Source: Mesostigma viride (lineage: Eukaryota > Streptophyta > Mesostigmatophyceae > Mesostigmatales > Mesostigmataceae). From it: 64,000 nucleotides of DNA. The notes under the pieces are model-generated. The model worked only from the letters and a program-made list of their open reading frames with translations, had not been told where the DNA came from and ran no database searches. Made by a program: the position numbers and the translations under genes. This document shows positions 23,116 to 34,232 of this stretch, in pieces. The stretch's first letter is position 1. The number at the start of each line of letters is the position of its first letter. The DNA is taken from positions 7,501 through 71,500 of the forward strand of contig RPFO01000248.1 in assembly GCA_009746045.1 (NCBI GenBank). The letters are read 5' to 3'.

Positions 23116-25368
23116 GGGGTCCGGACACACCTGAACCCCCCCAAATTGAATACACATGTTTTGCACTCAATACCCATTCTGGCAATGCAAATTATGATGG
23201 GGGACCATAAATATGACCCTTGGGCATGCATCTGGCTACTTTTTGAGTTCAAGGCCCATCACCATCCATGTGCACGGAGCTATTTTTAGCGCGCACACCC
23301 CCTAAAAGCACGGATTGCCTAGGACAACCCCCCCACACTTGTGGACCAAACACCATATTCCAGTAAAATCCCCACCCAGACCAAGGAATGGAGCTAATTT
23401 GCAGCACCAAAATCGCACGTCTGGGCATACTTTGGCAGTTTACCAAAAAATACGTCTTTTTTGTGACTAAAAAAAAAAAATCAAATCAAATACGCATGGG
23501 TTGGGCCCAGGGAGACATAGATAACTTCCACAGGGTGGGAATATCAATGGGACCAATTTTCAGCTCATTCTGACCACGTATGTGAACAAACATCACTTTT
23601 GTATGAAAAAAAAAAATGCACGAAAATACAGTTTTATGCCAAATGGCTGCACCAATCACCCCCTTGCCCACCACCAAGTGGGGCAAACAAGGTGCCAGCA
23701 AGTTATTTATCATGCAAACTATCTTGGAATCAAAATTCAGGTCATTCTGAGCTAGACTGATGGCATAAACTAGTGTCCTCAACTGCCACCCCTCAACCCT
23801 AGTATAGACTGGCATGAGCTCAAACATAACCCTTTTCATCACCTGCCCACCACAAATCATCAGAATCCTAACATAGACGGCTGCCAATTGAGTTATACAA
23901 ACAGCCACCAAATGCAGGATCAAGCTGAGCATGAGCCTTGAGTACTAGAGAGGTCATTCATAGCATGCAGCACCACACTATGGTAGCATAGTTGGCAATC
24001 TTCATTGGTAATAACAGAAATGTTTAGAGGCCCAAGCAACGTTCAATAGCAACAGAAACATGTGGGATTAGATGGGTGACTCGTACATGCTAGCCACACC
24101 CCACACCTCACCATGGTTGTAAACCATGCTCAACAATAAGGTGCATAAACAGCATGCTCATCTACACGTGCTATGCTGACTTAGAGTAGAGGATGATGCC
24201 TCAATCAACCAGCAATAATAACACAATGTTCTAACCCTGCAGGTTCACATCACCCCGTTCAAAAACCAACCAACAAAACAGAACTGTAAGCGCAAACACG
24301 AAATACAGCAAAGCCATAAGAGAAATGGCTTGCAGCCATCCTCATAAGCATGGCTAGCATCCTTGAGAGCACATTGATTGTGAAGCATAGTGGCTGTGAT
24401 CCACAAATCTAAAGAGGACACACACGTAAGCATAGCTTACACATATACAAAGCATGGCCAGCAAGAGAAGTATAGCCACCTTGTTTCCCAGCACGTTGAG
24501 ACGCACGGTTCATATGCTCGCCAGCTTGTTGCATGCCGCCCTCGAGGCATGCCGGGGTACGTGTTGAATATGCAATATAAGCACTCTGCCATCCAAATCC
24601 TTCCATATATCATTACATTAACGTAGCAGCTTACCTTGATATTACCCAATCCTAGACAGGATTTCAGAGCTTGCCACGCATAACGTAAGCGAATCGGTTG
24701 AAAGCTGCCGGAAAACTAGAGACGTGCATGCAGCAAGCGGCGAACAAAACAACGCACCCTTCCAGGAAACCGTGCTGAAAGCTTAGAATAAAGGGATTTC
24801 TAAACGCAATAGACTTCGGGGGTAACCACTGGATAATAGACGTACAATGGCATGCTATCTTTCCTGACAAGGCGCGCAAGAAATGCCAGCCACCCATGGA
24901 CGGGTTGACAGCGCATAAAGCAGGACCTGGCGTTTTCTTTCCGAAAATGACGAGGAAAAGAAATAAAATAAAAGGTTCTTTAACATTTTCAATCTCCCCG
25001 TTAATGAACGTTGCTTTCTGCATCGCTAGGGACTAAGAACCTTTGTAATTATCGCTGTAGGCATGTATTGCTGCTTATTCGTTGCGGCAAGATTTCCGGG
25101 CCAGACCCCCTCGCAAACGCGGATGAAAAATGGCATCGATCTCGTCAATAATGCATCTTCGGCTACGCAAGATCATGATGAAACTTTGATTTGACGCATC
25201 TGCATAATTTTCTGCGGTCTTATTGCCATATTACTGCATTTATTACCTAACGCACGTCGCCATGGCCAACTTGGCGCAAGGGCTACGCGCATCGTGCACC
25301 ACAATTTCACGTGCCGGGTACCGGCGCGAATTTTTTGGCGCGAAATAATTCCGGTGTGTCCGGACCCC
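23116..25368. mobile_element. element D, TTAA-flanked DNA element
   Basis: Perfect ends GGGGTCCGGACACACC...GGTGTGTCCGGACCCC with TTAA on both sides (23112-23115, 25369-25372). It sits inside a (TTAA)n run, so the duplication length is not certain. The ends contain the palindrome GTCCGGAC. The interior from 24670 to 25330 resembles the hAT element at 11091-11760. ORFs are short and unrecognised. Confidence 0.7.
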
Positions 25369-25422
25369 TTAATTAATTGATTGATTGATTAATAGACACG
25401 TGACTGCATCATGTGAGCATAA

Positions 25423-25552
25423 CACATTTCCATCACCATTCATATTCATCATCCTGAACGACTCTAACACGCGTACAAGATCACGGCAGGCTCGAGCTAC
25501 CATCCATGGTCCGGATTCTCCCGATTTCTGGCCTGCGCTGGTTGTCTCCTTG
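25423..25552 (+). repeat. R1, 130-bp repeat with ATAA duplication
   Basis: CACATTTCCATCACC...GGTTGTCTCCTTG flanked by ATAA (25419-25422, 25553-25556). The empty site at about 14980-15000 reads GTGAGCATAAGTCCTCAGTGGG, so the boundaries are clear. No recognisable tRNA-type promoter boxes; class unknown. Confidence 0.7.
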
Positions 25553-25584
25553 ATAAGTCCGCAGTGGGAGGGGAACATGGGATG

Positions 25585-26181
25585 GAATGGATGGTGTAAG
25601 CTATCTAGGTCCTAGTTACATGGGTGTGGGCACCACGGCCCGAATCACTATGAATGCCATACGTGGTCACACGCGGAGCCCCCTCAGACTTGGGGGTGCA
25701 TGGTCTCCTTCATCACTACTTGCCATCTATCCGTGCGTACCATCTGCCTCCAGATTACAGACAAACCAGGAGGCTGCCCGGGTGTGAGCCCGTCACGTCT
25801 AGTGTAGCACATGTCCATGCCGAGTCTATCACGAAATGTCCACGGGTGGCGGCCCTGCCGCGCGCGGCCTGGGGCACGCCACGTGAGGACATATCGCCCA
25901 GGCTGGGCGGGCTTGGTTCCAGCTAGTCTATCTGATGTGTCTACCTGATCTGTGCAGGCCAGGTGCCCGGCTAGGCCCAGGCGCCTGTGCCTAATAATGT
26001 GGGAAACATAGGGCAAATCAGCATACATCCACATTACTAATGTGCAAACCAAATGGGATGTAAAGGGCCTTGCGCAGCATCTTGGTGACGTTGCCGTCGA
26101 GTCGTTGCTCCAGCTCCTGCGTCAGTGTCCAGGTCTCGGCGCCGTAGGTCCGGATCGTCAGAATGACGACCTTGAAGAGGT
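25585..26181 (-). pseudogene. LINE ORF2 C-terminal fragment
   Basis: Minus strand from 26181: ILTIRTYGAETWTLTQELEQ, LDGNVTKMLRKALY, then after a frame change DLPYVSHIIRHRRLGLAGHL and the tail to MKETMHPQV. TYGAETWTLT...KMLRK...HRRLGLAGHLA is the conserved region after the reverse transcriptase core of non-LTR elements. Its 3' UTR holds the R1 insertion. Truncated at 26181 by the (TTAA)n end of the next repeat. Confidence 0.7.
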
Positions 26182-26540
26182 TAATTAATTAATTAAGAAC
26201 ATAACTCCGTTGGGAGTGTCTGTACTAAGCACATATCCCAGAGAAAGGGCATATGGCTTTTAATACATTCTAAGCTACTTCCTGCAAGGGTGCCGGAATG
26301 TAAACAACACTTGTTGCTCTGGGTGCACCAAGGGCACCTGCACCACCACGATCTCTCAAGCTCAACCCAGCTAAGGGGAGCCTGTCATGGGGGGGGGAAG
26401 ATCACCATGGCTATACAAAGAGCTAGGGCATGGCTTCTCAACAGAGAGCGACTCTCTGCATAGGCAGAGCAGGGCTAAATTCAACATCCATGGGGGGTCC
26501 GATTATATAGGCATGGCTTGGCTAAATTCTGAAGGCCTCG
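26182..26540 (-). mobile_element. retroelement 3' UTR copy with TTAAT tail
   Basis: Uninterrupted version of the 3' UTR that carries the 4.8-kb element at 15029-20227. The tail (TTAA)n is at 26182-26195. It serves as the empty site for that insertion. Confidence 0.7.
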
Positions 26541-26661
26541 ATCATCCATTGAATTGAATTGAATTGAATTGAATTGAATTGAATTGAATTGAATTGAATT
26601 GAATTGAATTGAATTGAATTGAATTGAATTGAATTGAATTGAATTGAATTGAATTGAATTG
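26541..26661. repeat. (GAATT)n microsatellite, about 24 units
   Basis: Pure pentanucleotide repeat abutting GTAACATAACTCTGTTGGGA, the 3' end (minus strand) of the retroelement that continues to 32105. Confidence 0.95.
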
Positions 26662-27053
26662 TAACATAACTCTGTTGGGAGAATATGTAGCACATATCCC
26701 AGAGAAGAGGCATATGGCTTTTAATACATTCTAAGCTACTTCCTGCAAGGGTGGGAATGTAAACGACACTTGCTCTAGGTGCCCCAGGACACCTGCATCC
26801 CCATGATCTATCAAGCTATGCCCAGCTAAGGGAGAGCCTGTCATGGGGGGGAAGATCAGCATGGCTAGACAAGAGCTAAGGCATGGCGTCCCAGCAGAGA
26901 GTGACTCCCTGCATGGGCACAGCTTAACTACATAAAGCTAGGCATCATCTGGAGTGTGGCTCATCATAGGCACACATGTACATGACTAAAAATGCCAGGC
27001 ATCAGCTGGTATAGTGCCTGTAGTAGGCGGGCATGTACAAGGCCACGGTCTAA

Positions 27054-27619
27054 CTATTCTACACTGCTGCTGTATTCCCCTAGGCTGGGGCATCCGGAGT
27101 CGCTGGGGCTGCGGTGGTCGAGGGGGTCGCGTGCCAGGGCTTGTGGCCGACGTAGATGGCCGCCCCCTTCCAGTACACCGGCTGGCCCGCCTTGGTCTGC
27201 CGGAGCTGGAGGTAGGTTGGCCATAGCTCCCGACGGTCGCCGTTGTTGCTGCGCCAGGGTCAAGTCGTCGTCCACGGTGAAGGGAGTGTGCTCGAGCCAC
27301 TTGCGGCGTCTGAGAAACGAAATCTTGTCCGCTGGGCTCTCAAAGATGAGAAGAAGCGGAGGCGCCCCTGCATGCCTTATCCCGCGCGCGGGGGAGGCGG
27401 CGGGCGGTCAGCTTAATCTCACCTAGAAGGCCCATGCGATCAAGGATTTTGCTCTCAAACGCACGTGCAAGCTTCTCGGAGTTCTCACCGTCCACCATGT
27501 CGAAGTTCTTGAGTATGGCGTTGAGGCTGCGCTTGGCGAGCTCGGCCTCCTCGCGGAGGTCGAGCTTCTGTTGCCCGAGCTGTGCTGCGACGGCGGAGGT
27601 GGTGGAGGTGGCGTGCTGC
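27054..27619 (-). pseudogene. LINE-type ORF1, C-terminal part
   Basis: Minus strand: HATSTTSAVAAQLGQQKLDL, LNAILKNFDMVDGENSEKL, RRLPRARDKACRG, then in shifted frames MDDDLTLAQQQRRPSGAM and a YWKG-like end (CTGGAAGGGGGCG). Homologous to 12682-13201, with at least two frame changes. Continues the ORF1 start at 31944-31073. Confidence 0.6.
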
Positions 27620-27623
27620 TTAA

Positions 27624-29329
27624 CCCTTAAACCGTAGCAACTCAGTCCAATTAAACGGACTGAGTTGCACATCTTTGCACATTTGTTGTGTATGGCCTAA
27701 AAACAATTTCTGGCCACCCCTTGGTACCAAGCATGCATATATGTTGATTTTCATGGGGGATAGGTCACTGGTCCCAAATCAGTTACTTTTGGGTGCTATA
27801 AATAGCGCACACCCCAGGGGGGTACGGAAAATCGGGGTTTGAGACATACATCATGCAATATGGACCACTTATACAAATATATAGGCCCTGGAATTTCAAA
27901 GGCAGTTACTTTATATCACAGGCATGCCATCAATGCATTCACAACATGACATGCTACAGAACTGCACAAGCTAGCTAGCTAAAAGCCCAAAATAGCTCAG
28001 TCCGTTTAATTGGACTGAGTTTTTTTGGGGGGGGTGGCTAGCACTACCGTTTTGGTTTCCTATCCCAATGTGGCGTAAAACATCATAGCTGGCCACACAT
28101 GCATCCCCCAACACATTTCCAGCATATAAAACAGCAGCTCATGCTATATAATACTGTGAATCTAGTGCCATTGGGCATAAAGCACGCGTAGAAGGCACAT
28201 GCAAGGAGCTTATTGCCAACGTACCCTATACGCTACAAACACCTTCAAAATACAAGGAAAAAAGAAAGAAACAAAATTAGCAACTTGCTGATGCTTCAAT
28301 GCAAGCAGATCCCAGGCATCTCTATGTCTCTAACACACAGCAAACACACAAAAAGAAGGCGGACTTGGCCAGCATGTATGCCTAGAACTGGACAGAAAAA
28401 CACTCGCCCTGAGTTGTTTAAGCAACGGAAAGCATCGTATCATCACACTGAACATTATTACAAACGATATCTGTAGTTATACCGACATTCATGCTGTAGC
28501 ATACGCTAAAAGCAGTCAAAACTCGTCCAAAATCTGGCCGAGGTAACATTACTACCCAACCATCACAAGCCTATGCACAGAAGCAATAAAACAACAAAAA
28601 GACAGCTATTAAGCCTCGATTATAGCCCCGAGACTGGTACCGAAACAATATATGACACATACGCGGTCACTGAGACATGATAAAAGGCTATAACGTACCT
28701 GGTCGAAACCGCAGATTACCTTGTTTGCAGGAGCTACCACGCCCACCCCACGAACGTAGCCGCAAGCATGTCCTGGCCGCCATTGATGGTCAACTGTGCT
28801 AGGAACGACGTAACTAACTCATCCATGCGCAAAAATCCAAGCATTTTCTGCCGAGCACCAAGTACAGCTTGCACTGTCATCGCCTGGCCGCTCACGCGAT
28901 TTGCTGCGCCGCCACATAACCTCGAGACATATCTAGGCATTTGTAAATGTTGCATGGCTACGCATATGGCATTTACAAGACCTAGGGATGATGCCTACAA
29001 AGTTTCGGTCGAATACGTCAAGCCATGCTCTCGCCCCAGTCAGTTGTTTGTGCCACCATAGCCGCGGACGTGAATAATTTTTTCTTCACGTCGTCCTCGT
29101 TTGGCCATGGTACCCCCCCTACTTTCCTTGACCGTAGGTCCCTGTCCAGGTGTCCAAAAGTAGTAAACCAGGGGTGTACGTGAAAGTACAAATCTAGATC
29201 TCGAAGCTGGTCCAAACAGAATATTCAAAAGTTTGCTAGAATCATAGCTAGTTCTGCCACAAACTCGGTCCGTTTTAGTGGACTGAGAAAAACTCAGTCC
29301 ACGAAAACGGACCGAGTACGGTTTAAGGG
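27624..29329. mobile_element. TTAA-target element, family B
   Basis: Ends CCCTTAAACCGTA...TACGGTTTAAGGG, flanked by TTAA (27620-27623, 29330-29333). Subterminal hairpins ACTCAGTCC...GGACTGAGT occur at 27641, about 27995, and doubled near 29262-29315. The CCCT start and TTAA fit piggyBac-like elements. ORFs are short and unrecognised. Confidence 0.75.
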
Positions 29330-29333
29330 TTAA

Positions 29334-31068
29334 CACGTCGTACGTGCAAACTCAGTCCTAAAAATAGGACTGAGTATGCCAACTTTGAGATCATGTAGCG
29401 GTAAGGGTAGGGGGGTACCCCATATGTTTGATATGCATAATAGCACTCAATATCATGCTAATGCTTGGGCATATGCATAAAAAATCATACATTGACCAAA
29501 TCATGTATAATTTTACTGGGGTGTGGACCCTTCAGTACTCGCGATTTTGCATTTTTGTGTGGAAGCACGATTGGGAAAAATTGAATAAATCCCATATGCA
29601 TGTTGAAAAAATATAGGCATGTAAAAAATATAGTTCTTGACCTGTAGAAAAAAACTGGACTCAATTTGGCCACAGGCACTGCGGCCTGATGAAACACACA
29701 AGATACTGCCAGTCCTATAATAGGACTGGGCCTTGCTAGCAAAATGCTAGCATGTAAGTGCGGTCATACTACACCGACACCACCGTGGCAACCAACCATG
29801 CCAATCAACTCATTTCCCTTCTAGCATAATAGGACAACATGCTTGCATCATCATATTGCAGTTATATGATACCTTAGTATGTGTGAGAGCCTATGCACGC
29901 ACGTAGGGAATGGGTATGGATACCTACCTACAAAGGGTTGTATTATAAGTCTTAACCACCAATATGATGGGTAGGTTAAGCATATTTCAATTGTTTCTAA
30001 CAAGAATAGACATGGCTAAAGCTGTTTTGCTTTGCCATGACATGGCCAACATACTTGCTGGCACATTATGACAGTGGTTTATCACCAAGACTTTTCACTC
30101 ACAAGAGTAAGCTCGAAAGCACGCTTGATGCAGCCCATGGCCACACAATCATGCAGTATGAACGTAGCAAAAGAAGAACTAACATCTATGAAGGTATTTA
30201 AACCCATTAAGCGCCTAAAAACCTGCACAATTACACTAGGGTAAGGCAAATGCCTGGTAACATCATCAAAAAAGGGGGTTTTAGAGAGGGGCAGGCAACG
30301 GTCAAGAAAGCACATCAAGACTCGAAACTGACAACGCCTCGCAAGCTTAAACTCATTCAAGAACATCAAAAAACGATGAGGCAACGATATTTCAGCTTTA
30401 CCGTTCACGGATGGCGTTACCTTGGCCCAGGCGGTGCCCGCAAAAGTGACACTTGCCGGCACACAAAGCATGACGTGACAGAGTGCTTGAAATCATCAAA
30501 TCTTTACTGCCACTGACTTAATTCTACGAAAATGCATGATAATTAGTAGAAAGAAGCATATAAACCCTTCGACCTGCGCCGGAAAGCAGTTTTAGTCATC
30601 AATTCCGTCAGCCTGCCTGATCGCAGTTTTTTCCACCAAGAGCAGTGCCGACACCTGGTATGAAATCGCATCTCCGCGAGCTAAAATTTTGCCTGTGTCA
30701 TCTTTAAGACATGAGAAATCTACTTCCTGGGTTTGACCAGCTCAATCGTCCGCAAACGTAAACTGCATGCATGGGCGCAAGCCGCCATGGCTAGGTCGTG
30801 CATTTCCGGAACTCACGTTTCGCGTGAAAAAGTACCCTTACCACCTGTACTTTGACCGCACATTTAGCCGCCCAAACAAAATCAAAAAAAATCCCAAAAA
30901 TATGTCCAAGAAAGGTCTTTTCACTTAGTATTTGAATAAATTTTGAGAGAATTTTTTTGTCCAACACTCTGACCGGGGCGAATTTTCTACGAAACCCAAA
31001 AACTCAGTCCTAAAATTAGGACTCAATTCAAATCAGTCCTAAAAATAGGTAGGGTTACGTACGACGTG
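29334..31068. mobile_element. TTAA-target element, family C
   Basis: Ends CACGTCGTACGT...ACGTACGACGTG, flanked by TTAA (29330-29333, 31069-31072). Hairpins ACTCAGTCCTAAAAATAGGACTGAGT near the left end, variants near 29708 and 31000-31050. The right half (about 30080-30860) is homologous, inverted, to the left half of family A elements. Confidence 0.75.
30082..30471 (-). CDS. element C ORF, similar in frame to family A remnants
   Basis: 129 codons: VTFAGTAWAKVTPSVNGKAE, RFLMFLNEFKLARRCQFRVL, PLSKTPFFDDVTRHLPYPSV, FRRLMGLNTF, FATFILHDCVAMG. Family A copies encode matching pieces on their plus strand: FAATAWAKVTPSMPGKA followed by a stop (9089-9150), and PLSKTPFLDASISQL, CMGLNTS, HILHECEAVG (34724-34972; 36970-37218). 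About half the residues agree over 53 positions in the same frame, suggesting a former shared protein, perhaps part of a transposase. No catalytic motif recognised; possibly one exon. The start is uncertain. Confidence 0.4.
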   Translation of the reverse strand: MLCVPASVTFAGTAWAKVTPSVNGKAEISLPHRFLMFLNEFKLARRCQFRVLMCFLDRCLPLSKTPFFDDVTRHLPYPSVIVQVFRRLMGLNTFIDVSSSFATFILHDCVAMGCIKRAFELTLVSEKSW

Positions 31069-31072
31069 TTAA

Positions 31073-31944
31073 GCATGTCCGCCCAGGTCGGGATGGGAGG
31101 AGCATCCGCCGGCCAGGCCAGCCGGGGCTGGCTTGGCGGCAATGTCCTTCACCGCCTGGGCGGTGAGGCCTGCGGTGTTCTGCAGGACCTCGATGGCGAT
31201 TGCATTGTCCTTAAGGCGCTGGTCAATGTCGCGGAGCTGGGCGGTGATGTCCAGAGTCGGTGGAGGCGGAGGGGGGGGGGGGGGTGGAGGCGAGGAGGGT
31301 GGCGGTGGCGGTGGCGGTGGCGGTGGGGATGGTGGGGAGCTCAGCAGCCAGCTTGCGACCCACAGCTTGCACTTCGGCAGCGAGGGGCGTCACGTGCTGT
31401 GAGAGGTGGTGGAGGAGGGTGAATTCGGTCAAGGGGACGGGTTGCCAAAGGTCCGCAAAACAACGTTGAAGGATGGAAAAGAGGGCGGCAAGCTGAAGGC
31501 GAGGTCGCGACCAGCCAGACAGGTCAGCCGAGCGGAGCTGCAACTGGCCATCAGACTGGCTGCGGAAGCATTTGTGGCGTTGGAGGCGCTGGCACAGGTC
31601 AAGAATTAAGGGAGGCATACGACCCATAAAACAGGAGCCAGTATCCGGATGTATCGCCTGTCGAAATAGCCGGGTCTGTTGACGTCGAAGGTGGAAAACA
31701 ACTCATCAACGTCAAAGTCGTACTCAGACCAGCTAGGTTCGGTTGGGCGGCTGCGTTTGGGCTCGGGGGAGGCTGAGGGCGAGGCAGGAAGCCCGGGAGG
31801 GGGCTGGGCGATCACCAGTGCGCGACTAGTGTTACCGCTGCCTGCCGGGCCTGAGGGCGAAGCTGCAGCCGGAGCTGCAAACGTATTTTCATTGCCGAGC
31901 GCAGCCGCCAGGCTGCGTTGCGTCGAGGCGCGTTTGTTCGCCAT
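31073..31944 (-). pseudogene. LINE-type ORF1, N-terminal part
   Basis: ATG at 31944: MANKRASTQRSLAAALGNEN, ASPEPKRSRPTEPSW, FDVDELFSTFDVNRPGYFDR. Later stretches are in other frames: QHVTPLAAEVQAVGRKLAAE and a Ser/Thr/Pro-rich region. Ends at the TTAA where element C lies. N terminus and 5' UTR match 7482-8482. Several frame changes. Confidence 0.6.
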
Positions 31945-32129
31945 ATATTCAATGCGTAATAGCGTCGGAAAATTATATCAGCATGTGCGTCTTAGAAAGA
32001 CGAAGCGATTGTGATATTCACGACTGAATTCGGTGCTCAAACGTGAGAGTTATGAGCGCCGCCGTCAGCCATGGCTACCTCGTGGCTCGTGGCTCGTGGT
32101 TACGGGGGCACGTCGGAGGATACTCATCC

Positions 32130-33411
32130 ATGGGCCTCATCCATGGGGGCCATTATGGGCGCACATGCGCTGGGGCCGCGTGGTAGGCTAAGCCTTACTA
32201 ATCTACACTACTGCTATATTTCCTAGACTGGGTTTGCTGAGGTGGCAGGGGGTGCCTGCCAGGGCTTGTGGTCGACGTGGATGACGTCCCCCCTCCAGTA
32301 TACCGGTTTCCCCCCTGCGCTTTGCCGTATCTGGAGGTAGGTCGGCCATAGCTCGCGTCGCCGTTGTTGCTGGGCCAGGGTCAGGTCGTCGTCCAGCGTG
32401 AAGTGAGTCCCCGAGAGCGTCTTGCGGTTTCTAAGAAACAACAGCTTGTCCGCCATGTACTTAAAGGTGAGGAGCACGGGTGCCGGGCCAGCCTTACCCC
32501 GCGCACGGGGGAGGCGAACAGCCGACATGTGCAGCTCACCAGTAATGCACATGCATGGGGGCAAAAATGTCGTGCTTAAATGCCGTAAGAAGAGTTGTCG
32601 AGTCCTCACCTGCCGGCTGGTCGAAGTTCTTGACTATGACGTTGTGGCTGCGCTGGGTGCGGTCGGCCTCCTCGCGGAGGTCGAGGGCTTGTTGTTTAAG
32701 CTGTGCCGCGATGGTGGCGGTGGTGGAGGTGGCGTGGTGCTTGAGCAGGTCCGCCCAGGTCTGGGTGGGAGGGGCGTCGCCGCTTGGGCCAGCAGAGGCC
32801 GGCTGGGCAGCGATATCCTTCACTGACTGGGCGGTGATGCCGGCGGTAATTCTGCAGGCATTCGATTGCGATGGCGGTGTCCTGGAGACGCTGGTCGATG
32901 GCGAGGAGCTGGGCTTTGATGTCGGCGGTGGAGGTGGAGGTGGCAGTGGAGGTGGAGGCGAGGAGGGTGGAGGTGGAGGTGACGGTGGTGGAAATGTGAG
33001 GGAGCTCAGCAGCCAGCGTGCCGCCCATTGCCGCCACATCTGCGGCAAGGGGGGTCACGTGCTGCTGGAAGGCTTCCGTGATGATGGAGCGGTATGTGGC
33101 TGCGGAGATGGTGGGGGCCCAGATCTCGCCGTCAGACTTCGTCAGCAGGGAACAGAGAAGCATGTGCTGAAGCTCGGGCCGGGGGTACAAGCCCGTCAGC
33201 AGCAGGTCGCGGCTCTGTTTAAAATTAGTGCCGTCATATTCCAGGAGGCGGTGGATGTTGTGAAGGTGGAGGCACAGCTCAAGAAGCGAGGCGTAGTCCC
33301 CGAAGAAAATGCTATGCAGAGCAGTCGCCGGGGAAATGTCGTACCAGTTGCGCTCGTCGGCATGGAAGGAATGGAACTTGAAACGCGGTTCACATTGAAG
33401 AGGTTACGGAT
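32130..33411 (-). pseudogene. LINE-type ORF1, 5'-truncated copy
   Basis: Minus strand: LCIAFSSGTTPRFL (frame-shifted equivalent of LHCLFYGDYASLYDL), QHMLLCSLLTKSDGEIWAPT, YRSIITEAFQQHVTPLAADV, QTWADLLKHHATSTTATIAA, LTAFKHDIFAPMHVH, then GELHMSAVRLPRARGKAG, FTLDDDLTLAQQQRRREL and PVYWRGDVIHVDHKPW. This is the most complete guide to the ORF1 domain order in the window. The CTTGAG variant here lacks TTAA and carries no insertion. Joined head-to-tail to the unit ending at 32105. Confidence 0.7.
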
Positions 33412-34008
33412 CTAGATAGCTAGCATCATCCATTCCATCCCATGTTCCCCTCGCACTGAGGACCGGACTTATGCTCACGTGACGCAGTCACGTGTATATT
33501 AACTAATTAATGAATGGTGGCAGATGACTCGTAAAGATAGGTGGCAAGCAGTTACCAAGGATACTAACCCCACATCAGCAGGGGCCACACGTGTGACCAA
33601 ATTTGGCAACCAAATCGATTCGGGTCGCGGTGCCCGCAATCCTGTAAGTAGATAGTTAGATTCATCCACCCCATTCCATTCCATCACACGTGCAGTCACA
33701 GGTCTATTAATTAATTAATTAACTAATTAATTCCATTCCATCCCACTAAGGGCTTCTGCTCATGTGACGCAGTCTATGTTGATTAATGTGTACTTAATGT
33801 GTACGTTAATTATCAAATCCGTACAGCGGACCTCTGACCATCAATCCATTGTAGGTACCCAGCTCTAAGTTAGTTAGTTAATTAGTTGGTTGAATCCCAC
33901 GCAGCTCTAATAAGTACTGGATTCCGATTCAGCAAAAAGGGTCCAGTCAACGATCTGTATAAAGACCATGAGCCATCCATTCAATCAAGAGGCCGGTTAA
34001 TTTATTAA
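33412..34008. other. LINE 3'-end fragments with (TTAA)n tails
   Basis: Pieces of the block CACGTGACGCAGTCACGTGT, CATTCCATCCCATGTTCCCC and TTAATTAATT repeated at about 33420-33510, 33690-33790 and 33880-34010. No gene seen. Confidence 0.5.
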
Positions 34009-34232
34009 TTAACCCCTAAATGGTCTGGCTGCCGATTTTCCGCCTAAAACTGAGTTACAGCCGACACGTCGGCCCCTTCTCGGGGGACCAAATGCCGCGA
34101 AAACTATTGAGAATTAGGAAACGTTTAGCTGAGAAGATCGAAAGTTTATAATTTTCCTCACAGCATGGTACTAGGGTTTGCATACTTCTGACAAAGTTAT
34201 AGAGGTGTTCTGGTCGGTCAAAGTACAAGGGG

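Larger units (their letters stand above)
26662..32105 (-). mobile_element. ORF1-only retroelement, split by two TTAA elements
   Basis: Minus strand: 5' UTR 32105-31945, ORF1 31944-31073, insertion of elements C and B, ORF1 27619-27054, 3' UTR to 26662, (GAATT)n tail. Sequence runs from ORF1 to the 3' end with no ORF2 between, making this the clearest full-length unit in the window (about 2 kb without inserts). Confidence 0.7.

Noticed and set aside
23112-25372. Firm piggyBac assignment for element D
   Set aside because: TTAA on both sides lies in a (TTAA)n run, and its GGGG start does not match the CCC start of families A and B; kept only as TTAA-flanked.
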